A DNA stretch of 64,000 nt from Phoronis australis. Lineage: Eukaryota; Phoronida; Phoronidae. This document shows, piece after piece, positions 14,401-24,304 of this stretch (position 1 is its first letter; the number at the start of each line of letters is the position of its first letter). The DNA lies in contig NMRA01000035.1 in the NCBI GenBank assembly GCA_002633005.1, forward strand, positions 903,253-967,252, read 5' to 3'. A program made the position numbers and the translations under genes. The notes beneath the pieces were generated by a model. That model did no database searches, was not told the DNA's origin, and saw nothing but the letters and a program-made list of their open reading frames with translations.

Positions 14401-17400
14401 CACATTTTATCTTCACTTGAGAATGAAACAAGTATGTTTCGAAATATCGTGTGTCTTTTAATTATGTCACTAGGTCAGTTACTGTATCTATGTTCAGTTG
14501 AGAGTAGAGTTTTGTTCCGAAAGTATGAACGCAACGCAATAAAGACTGTGAACAATGAAAAGTGTTGTGCGTTAAACAAATTCTGTATAACCAAAAACTG
14601 TACATTTGTGAAACTTTTCAAAACATAATTTCAAGACCATGGCAGATATTGGTGTGTGGCCACTTTTTTTCTTTCGATTGTGACATGCAGGTTTCAAAAT
14701 AAGTCAGCGGTAGACATCAGAACCAACTGGTATTCGGCCAATACACGAACATTCCTCAAAACCAAGAAGCAAATATTAATGTTAGAGTTGGTGTTCCCAA
14801 TAATTTTCAGCGAGTGTATGAAATGAATGATTCTGATCTAAATCGTCAGACACTGAAAACTGCCCATACTTGATGCTGCGCTTCACATCATTTTTAAAAT
14901 TTGTCAGTAATTAACTTAACTGACTTTAAAGCTTATATAGTGTGAATTAGGAAAAATTGAACCGAAGTCAGATAACTGTATATTTAGCTATACTACATGA
15001 ACGTCATGAATAATCAGCAGTTTACTTAACGTGCCTCAAAAGGTGACGATGTCCATGCTGAACTGATCTGTTTTCTTATGGATAGCTAGACTTTAAAGTT
15101 CACATTTTTAACACACCAAAATACCATTAAGGTAGTAAGCTACCTTTGTTACCCAGGATTGAATTTTAAAAAAAAATTTAAGCATTAAAATATTATCTAC
15201 CTTTAAAACTACATGTTTTTAAAATGCTAGATCCTCACAGAATCTTTTCATGTGCACAAAAGCAATCCCTCGGTACTCATAATCACATTATGTTATTTTT
15301 TCATCAATAGTGATTTTTCACGGAGATCACCATATTTTCCTCGAACACGAATTCTTTGCAGGCAAAAAAGTTAACGCTTGTAAAAATTACAGTGTTCTCT
15401 GAGAACAATCAAGACCTTTTAGAAAAAGTGCTGTCAAATGATTATAAGCATCTGTGACCTGGGATTTTAAAAATGTAATACCTTATGGGTCCAAGTTTAA
15501 TACTTAAAAAAGTTATTTAAGAAACTTGGTCCTTAGTAATAAAGCAGCAGAATACAACCATGCCACCCACCTCTCTACCCGTGTAGGCCGCCTTGTGTAG
15601 CGGTGTGTCACCTGTGTTGTTTGTCAACATGTTCACGTCTGCACCGTTCTGAAAACAGGGAAAGCTACAGAATGGCACTTTCAACATTTTGTGCTCACTG
15701 TGATGTTTAACATACTTTGTGCTCACATTTATATGCCACAGGTATGCTCATGTAACAATGGGACAAAATCTCACATCCATTAACGTCACATTCGTTACCA
15801 TACTAATTTTTTTAAAAAGCCATGTTTTATCAATTTGAGAATTTTTACGAAAACTTCACTTTAAAACTCCATAAGAATATGAAACAGTATGTTTTCAAAA
15901 AATGCATTTCAATTCAAACACTTACAGGGAGAGCAGACTTTTGACCAGATTTGAAAATTACTGACCTGCCATTTTGGTCACATCTGTTACCGCAGTTAAG
16001 AAGATCGCTATTCCTAATTATATAAATAATTCTAACTTTCACTTTCCAAAAGCACTTTTATGGTCAGGAGCTATATGCTAATACAAAAATAAATTTCTTC
16101 TTGCATTTAGCTTGCTTTTCATAAAGGATTAAAAAGTCAAAATGTCACCTCCGTTACCAAACGAATACTATGAAATGCATCAAAATTGAAAATCAGAGTG
16201 TGGGCTTGAACTCAAGCGTAACAGAACATAAACTGTTGAACATGGAAACTGTTAAAAATTCTTGCATTAAAATATTCACGCCTGCACTACACGGGAGTCG
16301 AAACACGAAATAACATTTAAGTAAGACAACTTTCATCGCAACCTGGTCAGCACATCATCCGTGGCCACATCATGTGACCTAAGTCTGAAAAGATTTCTGT
16401 TCAAATTAGGACTCAGACTAGGGACCTTCTGCTAACCGTGCAGACACTCTAGTCCACTGAACCATAGCGACCAGCCGTTGAATACAGAAATCCAATCAGT
16501 GGGCATTTGGCCTTTGAACTCCAGAGTGTATACAACTATTATACATTTATTTATCACCTGAAATGATTTCCGGGTTTGGAAAGAACTGACATATATTGCT
16601 AATGCTTGAGACAGGATCATGAAGATAGCTTGTCACAGAGGGTCATTATATCTGCTAAGAAATGGTCTCAAGCAATTATAGAAGGTCAGTTCTTTCCAAG
16701 CATAGAAATGAATTCTCGTGCGAGTAGTGAGTGAACACCAAGCTGGAGCCAGTTTTATAGCTGTAAGTCATCTAATCAAAGTTTTTGTTTCTTTGATGTA
16801 ATAACACAGAGTTATTAGTAGTTTTGAAATTAGCCAAAAGCAAGACTTCCTTACACGTGATCCAATCTATTCAAGTCAACAAGGAAAAGTAGTTAACCCT
16901 GATAACACGTGAATAGAAAAAAAATAAATTAATAACAATGGAAATGAAAGTGAAAATGCCTGTAGCAAATGAAACCACAAAGAAACAAAAAAAAACACTT
17001 CAATTGGTGCATTCCTGGAATAATCAACAATTCAACCAATGAAAACACCTCATCACAAATTAAGCTAAATTGCTTCGTAGAAAGTAAAAGAAACCCGAGG
17101 GGTTTGAGCTAAAAAGAGTAGGTCACGTCTTAATGTCAATCATTTCAGTTATTCCTTGTTGAAGGTTCAACATCTCAGAGCTTAACATACAGACAACTGC
17201 CAGCTAACACAATCTAGCCACTAACAGCACACACGTATTCATGTAACGGTTTTGCAGCATACGCTTAGATGTACCATTTGAACATCCTCGGAAATAGGCT
17301 TGAAACAAAACAACAGTAAGCACATCTATATAAAATAATCTAGTTTAGTAAATGCAGGCATAACAGGTGAGACACAAAGATAAAACACAGGATTCACTAC

Positions 17401-17946
17401 AAACCTCCAAGAGAAATACGACTACGTCCAAGTGTCCGAAGTAGCTTGCAAGATGTAAAGGTGTCCATCCCCTGTTGGATTTGGTCGTACCTAGAACGTC
17501 AAGAATGGACTCCAGTTGTTGTCTCATTTCAAGGTAGATTGAAGGCAGGAAGTTATGAAAACTTAATGAGAATAACACCGAGAGAATTTGACTTAGGGAA
17601 GTACACAATAAAGCTCCATCAATTCAAAACAAAATATGTGAAGTTTTATCTATAATTTCTCAACAAAAACAACTAACAAGTGAATTTTGTTTCATTGACT
17701 TTTCGTTTCAGGTATACGGACTTCACACCAACCTTTACAGTTTACATCTAACTCTATTGTTCCATCGTCTCTGGCCTTCACCAATTCAGTGACTGCTGTG
17801 AGGTCGCCATGGCGACAGGAATATAACAGAAAGTGATGGGCACCGACGTCGCTGTCATCAGCCAATGACTGATCTAGGCTGTCTTCAAAGCCACTTGTAC
17901 TAAGCCCTAGCAGACTGAGGTTACTGCTGGCACGGTCACGCTCCAT
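2377..17946 (-). CDS. OSBPL1A: ORP1L-type oxysterol-binding-protein-related protein, 3'-partial (9 exons)
   Basis: Spliced exons, in transcript order: 17733-17946, 17405-17490, 15571-15648, 13346-13457, 12337-12422, 11439-11583, 10911-11023, 9963-10036, 2377-2440, giving 324 codons in frame. Seen: a 35-residue acidic/serine-rich leader, ankyrin repeats at about residues 36-72, 73-109, 110-143 and 192-228 (GWTPLHLASYFGH, GDTPLHKAAYTGR, GNTAVHLAASRNQ), then the start of a PH domain (KSRLFGWKPFWVVLERGVL, residues 279-297). Order and wording match vertebrate ORP1L. Known for the family: the ankyrin region binds Rab7 on late endosomes, PH and the C-terminal ORD bind phosphoinositides and sterols, and an FFAT motif binds ER VAP proteins. 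The FFAT and ORD parts should lie beyond the left edge; I could not find the next exon in 1-2376. A TAG lies in frame three codons before the chosen ATG, supporting the start. The intron before the last visible exon is 7.5 kb and holds SINEs. Confidence 0.94.
3850..3975. repeat. Short inverted-repeat element in an OSBPL1A intron
   Basis: The arms ACTGAAGTTTCGGT (near 3857) and ACCGAAACTTCAGT (near 3951) are reverse complements about 100 bases apart. Several GAAACTTCG-like words lie between and after them. It looks like a small foldback or MITE-type repeat; family unknown. Confidence 0.5.
8371..9110. repeat. Inverted cluster of four tRNA-derived SINE copies
   Basis: Two copies on the minus strand (8371-8580 and 8582-8771, tail of one against head of the next) face two on the plus strand (8772-8877, 5'-truncated, and 8877-9110). 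The best plus copy has a pol III A box TGGCTCAGTGGCTAGAG at 8928 and a B box GTGTTTGAGTCC at 8971. A shared non-tRNA body (GTCACGTGATGTGGCCAATA) and an AT-rich tail ending ATTTACATATA follow. Pol III promoter boxes at tRNA spacing with an unrelated body define a SINE. The cluster lies in the large intron before OSBPL1A exon 9. Confidence 0.82.
9963..10036 (-). CDS. OSBPL1A: OSBPL1A exon 8 (residues 279-302, PH strands 1-2)
   Basis: Encodes KSRLFGWKPFWVVLERGVL and SYFSN, the first two strands of the PH domain. Acceptor ATTGCAG, donor ACAG|GTAGGA, phase 2. Confidence 0.91.
10911..11023 (-). CDS. OSBPL1A: OSBPL1A exon 7 (residues 241-278)
   Basis: Linker from the ankyrin block to the PH domain: DESPLDLCRTVHMRHLL and SVQRFEGVLLK, the latter matching RYEGPLWK just before the PH domain of ORP1L. 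Donor AAG|GTACTG. Confidence 0.92.
11439..11583 (-). CDS. OSBPL1A: OSBPL1A exon 6 (residues 193-240)
   Basis: Last clear ankyrin repeat: PKPPNINCTDIFGNTAVHLA, then QHGADPLVKNMR. Acceptor TTTCACAG, donor CGAG|GTGAGA, phase 1. Confidence 0.93.
12337..12422 (-). CDS. OSBPL1A: OSBPL1A exon 5 (residues 164-192)
   Basis: Short exon coding for EHALLVASRDGDMETLSSL, the half-ankyrin linker before the last repeat. Acceptor ATTGTAG, donor CTT|GTAAGT. Recognised from splice sites, phase and the human ELLLAAAREGKTTELTALL counterpart. Confidence 0.87.
13346..13457 (-). CDS. OSBPL1A: OSBPL1A exon 4 (residues 127-163)
   Basis: Encodes DIVGILLKNNADISVVN and then the AKNVTKSKEIKDMID helix, equivalent to the AKEVTHAEEIRSML stretch of vertebrate ORP1L. 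Acceptor TTTTACAG; donor GATG|GTGTGT, phase 1. Confidence 0.9.
13763..13862. repeat. Palindromic MITE-like element, best copy
   Basis: A 100-bp near-perfect hairpin. The left arm begins TAGTCACTTA and ends TTTTGAGAACCAGTTT; the right arm is its reverse complement, ending TAAGTGACTA, with a loop of about 22 bases. Related copies are at 31055-31142, 36303-36375 and 38817-38890. Confidence 0.75.
15571..15648 (-). CDS. OSBPL1A: OSBPL1A exon 3 (residues 101-126)
   Basis: Continues the ankyrin stack with NGADVNMLT and GDTPLHKAAYTGRE. Acceptor TTTTCAG, donor GAG|GTGGGT, phase 0 at both ends. Confidence 0.93.
16340..16530 (-). repeat. tRNA-derived SINE, same family as 8371-9110
   Basis: Read on the minus strand it has the head GCCCACTGATTGGATTTCTG, an A box TGGTTCAGTGGACTAGAG, a decayed B box and the body GTCACATGATGTGGCCA. 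It is more diverged than the cluster copies and sits in OSBPL1A intron 2-3. Confidence 0.72.
17405..17490 (-). CDS. OSBPL1A: OSBPL1A exon 2 (residues 72-100)
   Basis: Second ankyrin repeat, with the helix signature GWTPLHLASYFGHLDVV. The acceptor TTCTAG|GT completes the split glycine of NCKG; donor GAG|GTTTGT. Confidence 0.93.
17733..17946 (-). CDS. OSBPL1A: OSBPL1A exon 1 (residues 1-71)
   Basis: Starts MERDRASSNLSLLGLS and ends in VNCK plus one base, donor AAAG|GTTGGT. It holds the non-conserved leader and the first, degenerate ankyrin repeat. A possible 5'UTR acceptor (tgcag) lies about 30 bases upstream of the ATG. Confidence 0.88.
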
Positions 17947-20900
17947 TTTCCACTACTCAGGTCATCAAAAAATCTGCATAAGGTTTAGAACAAATGACTA
18001 TAGTTAAAATACAAATAAATGTAGGCAGTCTGGTACATGTTGTACCAGATATGCGCAGGTAACCCTTTGCTCGCAATTCATTCAAGACACAAGATGACAC
18101 AAATACTAGCATAAAAGATCACCCTCAAAAAATTATTCTCAATGTTATTTGACATCCGTGTGAGACTTTCTAAGCCAAATCGCCCTTTTAACAGGAATGG
18201 AATGGCCGACTATCTCAATAAAAATGGCTAGTACTATAAAAAGGTCCTAGTTTGGAAATGTGAAAAATTAATTATTTTGCTCAAGGACAGAGTTTGTACC
18301 AAATTTTAGAAATAACCAATATTTACTATTTCAAATACAAGAATTACACTTGATGACTCATTTATTTCGATGTTTCACGCTACTAGGATGCATCAGCAGC
18401 TATTTTTAACTATTTTGGACAATGTTGATGCAAAATGGAGTGTGCAAAATTTGAGGAAAACAATGAACGCCAAAACCGACAGTGTCCCAATCTTCAGAAT
18501 CTAAGAAAATTGTTTACACTGCGTGTGCCATGAGTTATGATGTCATATCCGCTGGCGTGTGTAGTGTAAAAATGCCCAGTTGCTGATTTGGGAAACTGAA
18601 CGAAGAACTGCTTGAAGAAAAAGTTTGATAACGAGAGTATTTTTTCGAGATGGAAGGAATTAAAGACATCGACGGACTCCTAAGGTGTCCCTCTATGTGC
18701 CAAAGGCACTGTAACAATGTGACTTTGATTTTTCAGTCAGTGTGAGGTATAATTCGTTGAAAAGCTTGAGGCATATGAAGTGCCTATAGGAGCTTCACTG
18801 CCTGTAGTTCAACCAAGGAGTGCATGTTGAATAGGAGAGTTCATTCCGCCATCTTTCTATTCGCTGCAATGGTTATCAGTCGAAAAACTAGCACCCCAAG
18901 CGGCGAATAAGCAATACTTATTTAATGGCGCAATCCAAACCATGTAAACACTAATAAATTCATACTTTAATGACGTCGACGAGTAATAACATTGCTGTGT
19001 GATTGAAAATGGGTAATGGACGTTAGTTATAATCCACTCAACAATTTTGAATGTGTTCCTTCTTGAATACACCAGGCTGCTATCAGTGCAGACAATTGGT
19101 TTGGACAGTATGTGTAATACAAGTAAGAAGGAGAAAGCAAGACAATTCATCACTACCATAACACTGTATTCCATTCTGATGCTCCCTCACATATAATTTT
19201 AGTAGACGTACATTGACAACAAAGAATATCTACAGAAGGCAGAGCATAGCCCGCACAGTATCCTACACAGCAGACGACAGCGGCACCAGGACTGTGATTG
19301 AGTTGTCTTCCAACCGAGAACAGAACACACAAAATGAAAGACATTGTAACATATTATTAAACAACAAATAAACCTCGTCTTTCTTGATCCCTAGGAAACA
19401 TAAAAAATGACACGTCTAGGATTTTCATTGATGAAATAGTGCAATTTATCGCACTGCTAAAATAAAATGCACCCTTCCCCATTGTTTCTTGCACTTCCTA
19501 CTTAATCGTTGCTTATCCACCACTTGGTGGTGCTAGTAGTAGCGATAGCAGCAAACTCACAAGTGAACTCTCCCATTGTACTACACTCTTTGCTTTAACT
19601 AAAATGACACTGGTTGATGACTGATTGTCACACACTATGAATTTAAGAGTAACTTCACTAGTTTCCTGTTTTTCAGTGGGGGGGGGGTGGTTTCAGATAT
19701 TGGGGCCACTAGAAATTTTACCAGTATGAAACATTTAGTCAGCTTTCAACAACATGAAGAAGATTTCAAATGTCTCAAACAGACCACAATGCTTTTCAAT
19801 AACACGAAGATGTCAAATGTCTCAAACGGACCACAGCCACCTTTAATCAGTCGACGATATAGGTCTACAGTTATAGTCCGTTATACCGACATACCATTCA
19901 TTCTCTGTCCGATTCCGTTTTCCTTTCAATTTCCCTCAGTGATTTAAGAAAAGATATGAAATCAACTTACCGCAGAAGGGCCTTCCTACTAGCAGAGAAT
20001 GAAGACGGGCAAAATCGCACGAAGTTCGTAACCGATTAAAGCATTAAAATACTGATTAAGCTCCAAAACGCAAAATAAAACCACTTCCCCAAACTTTGCC
20101 CAAGCCGCTAGACGAACAGACAGATTGTGATAAGTAGGTCACATGTGATTTCCAGAAATAGACCATCAAAACAAAACACGTCACGCCCACACATCTCTGG
20201 TCATTATCCAAAAGGAGAGTGTTATTTACTTGGAAGTAGAAAATCAAGGTGTTGAATATATTGTCTTGAAAGTATCTGTACCCAAAGAAAAATGGTCATC
20301 TATATACACCTATCATATCTGTTAAATACTTTACAGAAAATGTACGGTGAGCTCAACTGGCAAGCAGTCGACTTAGTGGACGGTGACCACCGCCTAGTTG
20401 AGGTGACTTTGTTTCATGCTGACCTGAAGGTAGCCTTGGTACAAAGCTGTATATAAATATTTTGACGACAGTCTTCATACAGCTTGGTGGCTGGCTAACC
20501 TGAAGGTTGATGCTCTAAATTAAATCTTCAAATGTGCTAACTGAATTACTGCAAATAGCCTTTCTTATGCAATCGCGGATCCGTCTTCTTAAAAGGCACG
20601 TCGAGTGTTCAACAGCTGGGGCTTTACACATTAGGAAACTTTTAATTTCGACACTGTTTTAAGTGATCATTTTTATGAGAGCACTGAGCTTACGTATATG
20701 ACTGGAAAATCAAGAAATGTTGTTATTATAAAGCAATGCTCAGGAGAAATTACAATAGATTCCCATCTTTTAGCTACAGGGACACACACACAGGAGGCAG
20801 CGAAATCTCGGCATTGCCATCAACCGAAAATTATTGAGTTGCGCTTCCAATCGAGCTGTGAGCAAGATAATCGCAGATCGCTATGAAACTGTCAAGCATT

Positions 20901-20950
20901 TTGTATAAGACTCGATACAGAGTGTTGGCTTCAAGTTAAATGTTAACAAC
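17947..20950. other. Spacer upstream of OSBPL1A
   Basis: No gene recognised. The OSBPL1A promoter should lie in its first part. It contains a dispersed repeat at 18513-18808 and a G-run at 19679-19687; the short open frames show no family signature. Confidence 0.5.
18513..18808 (+). repeat. Dispersed repeat family B, copy 1
   Basis: About 295 bp, clearly similar to 45171-45464 in the same orientation. Shared words include GAACTGAACGA, TTGCTTGAAGAAAAAGTTTG (one mismatch in copy 1) and CCTCCTAAGGTGTCCCTCT (one mismatch in copy 1). Family and function unknown; no terminal repeats or open frame seen. Confidence 0.72.
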
Positions 20951-20954
20951 AATG

Positions 20955-22080
20955 TCTTAACTAATGTTCTGTGTAAATTGAAGGCGCTCAATTCTCAACA
21001 GGCTATGGGATATGAAAGTCTTTTGCCATGTTGTATAAAACTAATGCTGATGCTCTGGCTATATCGCTTGCACAAATTTATTATAATTGCATGACGTTGA
21101 CATTGTTCACTTCTCTTTTCTTGAAGAGAAGCCAAGTTACCCCAGTGTTTAAAACAGGAGACATCGAATCGGGATCGTCTGTAGAGTCCGAAGGTTCATT
21201 GGTCCCGGCGAAGGTCCCATGGATAGTTCGAAGGTTCTATAGAATCATACAATCTTCGGAGTATAGAAACTTCGGACTACAAAAACTTCGGAATGTAGAA
21301 ACTTCGAGTTTTACTGATAGACTATCAGATAATACACACGAACCCAAAAATTCAGGTTTTTGAAAGACTCGTCTGCAGACAACTGAATGTTTATTTTGTT
21401 GAAATTCTAACAACTACTTGTCTGCTTTTCTGAGAGGATATTCGTATCAAGAAATATTAGACTCACTGAAGACTTGAAATCTGCTCTAGTTAGCATTTGT
21501 GTACCGGTTGTTTGCTAATTGACTTATCAAAAGCGCTTGATCACCTCTCGCTGTCTTTTTTAATTTCTAAATCGTAGCCCTATCGTTGCTCTCAAATAGC
21601 ACGTTCTTTGTTATACACAAACCTGTCATAATGATATGAGAGATTGGCAGTGCCTTTTCAGAGTGATATCCTGTTTGAAAAGGGGTTCCTCAAGGCAAAG
21701 TATTAAGGTATCTGTTGCTCTGTGTGTTTATAAACAGTACTTTTTATGCTTTGCATGACAAGTGCAATTTGAACAATTATGCAGATGAGAATACAAATAT
21801 ACATGGCGATCGTAGTAAAGAAAATGCTAGTAGTGTCCTAAATGATGTGACCATTTAACTACTGCATTGGTTTGACTTAAATCACAGGTCTGCAAACTTA
21901 GATACATTCATTATGCGTAAGGGAGAGATAATTAAGTCCATATCATCAACCAAATAATTTGAATTGTTGTTGAATAGCCTCTCTCTGGTGAAACAATAGG
22001 GAAAATATTCTGAACAAGGCTAACTACATTCATTCTACTCCAGACTTAAATTTTTGTAATGATTTGTAAAGTGTTATTAA
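20955..22080 (+). pseudogene. Decayed LINE-type reverse transcriptase
   Basis: Successive fragments in changing frames match the conserved blocks of non-LTR reverse transcriptases in order: KRSQVTPVFKTGD (near 21124), FERLVCRQLNVYF (21359), CLLIDLSKALDHLSL (near 21509, the usual DLSKAFDCL block), KGVPQGKVL (near 21678), and NYADENT (near 21774, replacing YADDNT at the catalytic site), then HWFDLNHRSANL. Stops and frameshifts interrupt it, so it is dead. Residues like INEYLVYEINDYSD near 22690 may be its distal end. The block that normally follows VFKxGD is replaced by an unrelated stretch at 21166-21358. Confidence 0.8.
21166..21358. repeat. TTCGGA/TCCGAA-rich insertion within the LINE remnant
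   Basis: The words TCCGAAGGTTC, TTCGAAGGTTC, AATCTTCGGAGTATAGAAAC, TTCGGACTAC and TTCGGAATGTAGAAACTTCG occur in both orientations. The stretch interrupts two reverse-transcriptase blocks, so it probably arrived later. Confidence 0.5.
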
Positions 22081-24169
22081 AAGCATGCTAATTTCGGCCT
22101 TCTGTCACTTCCACTATGCTTTTGCTCATGGTAATCGGAACTGTCTAAAGCAAAGACGGATAAATTACACAGATGTCAAAACAAAATTGTCAGGTTTCTG
22201 CTGGACCTCCACCTGTAGTACTCATATTGGAGCATCTAAATTCCACCAAATTAACATTCTCTCCTTTTCCTCCAGAGCTACTTTTCTTACCTGTCTCTTG
22301 ATGTACATTTTTCATGCCTTTTCATTTCTTGCTTCATCTCACAGACAATTGCAATAGCGCTTCTTTTCTATAAAAACGGGTGGCTTTTATCCAGAAAAAT
22401 GTGGGAATTTATCATTGCAAGGAGAAATTAAAGCCATACAGCATGGGTTAATACCGTGAATGAAGTTTATAATTTGCGTAATGGATAAGAAGGACATACT
22501 CCTTTCAATACCAAAGCATGGTTGGAAGAGCCGACAATAAGGCATTTATGATGTCATAGCTAATAAATAGAAATTAAGTGCTCTTTGACTTTGTCTAAGT
22601 TTCAGTTGGAGCTCACTCTTTTAACTTAACTCTCCGAAGACTGAAAGCATGTTTGATAGACAAATTTAACCATTGACAAAAACTATTAAGGGCAATCAAT
22701 GAATATTTAGTGTATGAGATAAATGACTATTCTGACACTATGGCTCATATAGAACACGTAGCATGCAGTCTTAGCTCTGACAGACAATTACACCTCTAAA
22801 AGAAGTGTTTACAAAAAATAACACATCATTGCTAAATATTCAACAATTTTTATTCCACTTGAAAACAAGTGAACAATAATTGCAATCACAGGGTAAAAAT
22901 CAATCAACTCTTCAAGCCAACATAGGGGGTGTATTGATCAGGGATCATAACAACGTGGAAGAAACTCGTACACAAAACAGCTCTAAGACAAATACATTAG
23001 AAAAACCTAAATTTTGGACTAACTTGAACGTTACACGCTACTTTGACATATGTATTCACTTGAACAAACTAATGAATCGGTTATGTATGTGCCATCATTA
23101 AACAAGCTTAAGCACTAGTAAGTAATTTCAATAATACCAACCTATTACGGAGTACTATATTGTCACTACAGTCAACTTATAAACTCAGCACAGTTTTCTG
23201 TTATGGATAAGTGCGTATAGGTAACTCTTACAAAAGGTAAGTCTACTCTAATGTTTTACACAGCACGTTAATAATAAATAAAGCACACAAAATAGATCGC
23301 TAGCATGTCAATTCAAGACACTGGTCTGACTAAACGGCACCAAGTTATACAGTTGCCACTCTAAGGAAGAACTAAGCCTCCTCCACCGACTATGTAAACA
23401 TGTAAAATACCATATTCTAGAAAGACAATGGACCGCACTGCCAGTATTTTCAACTGTGATGCATTGCTATTTGTAAAATTGCAACAACTTCCAGAATTTG
23501 TTTCTAAAATGGTGTACGAAGATGAAGCTAAGCTAACAGTGAAAAAAATGTCATGGATCTAACAGTCTTTAAGTGTGTGTCCTAGCACTGGAAGTTCAAC
23601 TGACTCTCGTCTGCAAAGAGATGACTCACCATCTATCTCATCACATTTGTTTCACAAGGCAATAAGATTTGTGAGACAGAAAGCTCATCTCCAGTATGTT
23701 CCAATACTCAACCAATACAACACATGTCTGGCATCATTGGCAAAGTCCAATACATAAGAAAGACCACAGACTAAGTAGAAGTAGCACTGTACTGAGCAGC
23801 TCCATCTAGTGCCTGCCATTAAAAAATCAATCAACAGCAATATCACTTTCCGTACAAAAATTTCAGCCTACAAAGCTCAACTGATAGAGTTCAGTTTTTA
23901 CAAGTAACCAGTAGTTAGTTTTTCCTCTTCAAGCCCTGAAATGACTTTTAATGTACCTAAGGAACAATTCAAAAGTGTTTTGAAATCAAATATGGCTTCA
24001 ACGGCCAGTTATCTTAAATACACTTTCACATTTAAAAACTTTACCACTTTGAGACGAATTTAGACAGCTCTGTTATCCAAAATACTACTTGGAAAAAATA
24101 AGATGTACTTTTCCATAAGTCGACATGCAGGTCTCCATTATCACAACAGCAGAGAACCATAGAGCGGTG
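22081..24169. other. FLII 3'UTR and downstream spacer
   Basis: On the minus strand this follows the FLII stop. Candidate poly(A) signals are ATTAAA at 23947-23952 and AATAAA at 22849-22854; neither can be confirmed by reading. No further gene recognised. Confidence 0.4.
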
Positions 24170-24304
24170 CTATTCTAGTGGCACGATATGCTTGCCCCAG
24201 CCGTGGAAACATTTCGTGAAGTTTCTGTTCTCCTTCATCTTCAGAGCCAGCACCAACTTACGGGGTCGATCGGGCTGTTTGTTGCGCAGGTGTTGTACGT
24301 ATAC
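24170..24304 (-). CDS. FLII: FLII exon 32 (residues 1196-1239 and stop)
   Basis: [20 protein letters not shown] to [19 protein letters not shown], then TAG. The basic PRKL and the FHGW/FHAW ending are diagnostic for the FLII C-terminus. Confidence 0.95.
   Translation of the reverse strand, partial: VYVQHLRNKQPDRPRKLVLALKMKENRNFTKCFHGWGKHIVPLE

Noticed and set aside
20955-22080. Reverse transcriptase as a functional gene
   Set aside because: Stops and frameshifts between conserved blocks, and an altered catalytic YADD, show it is dead.
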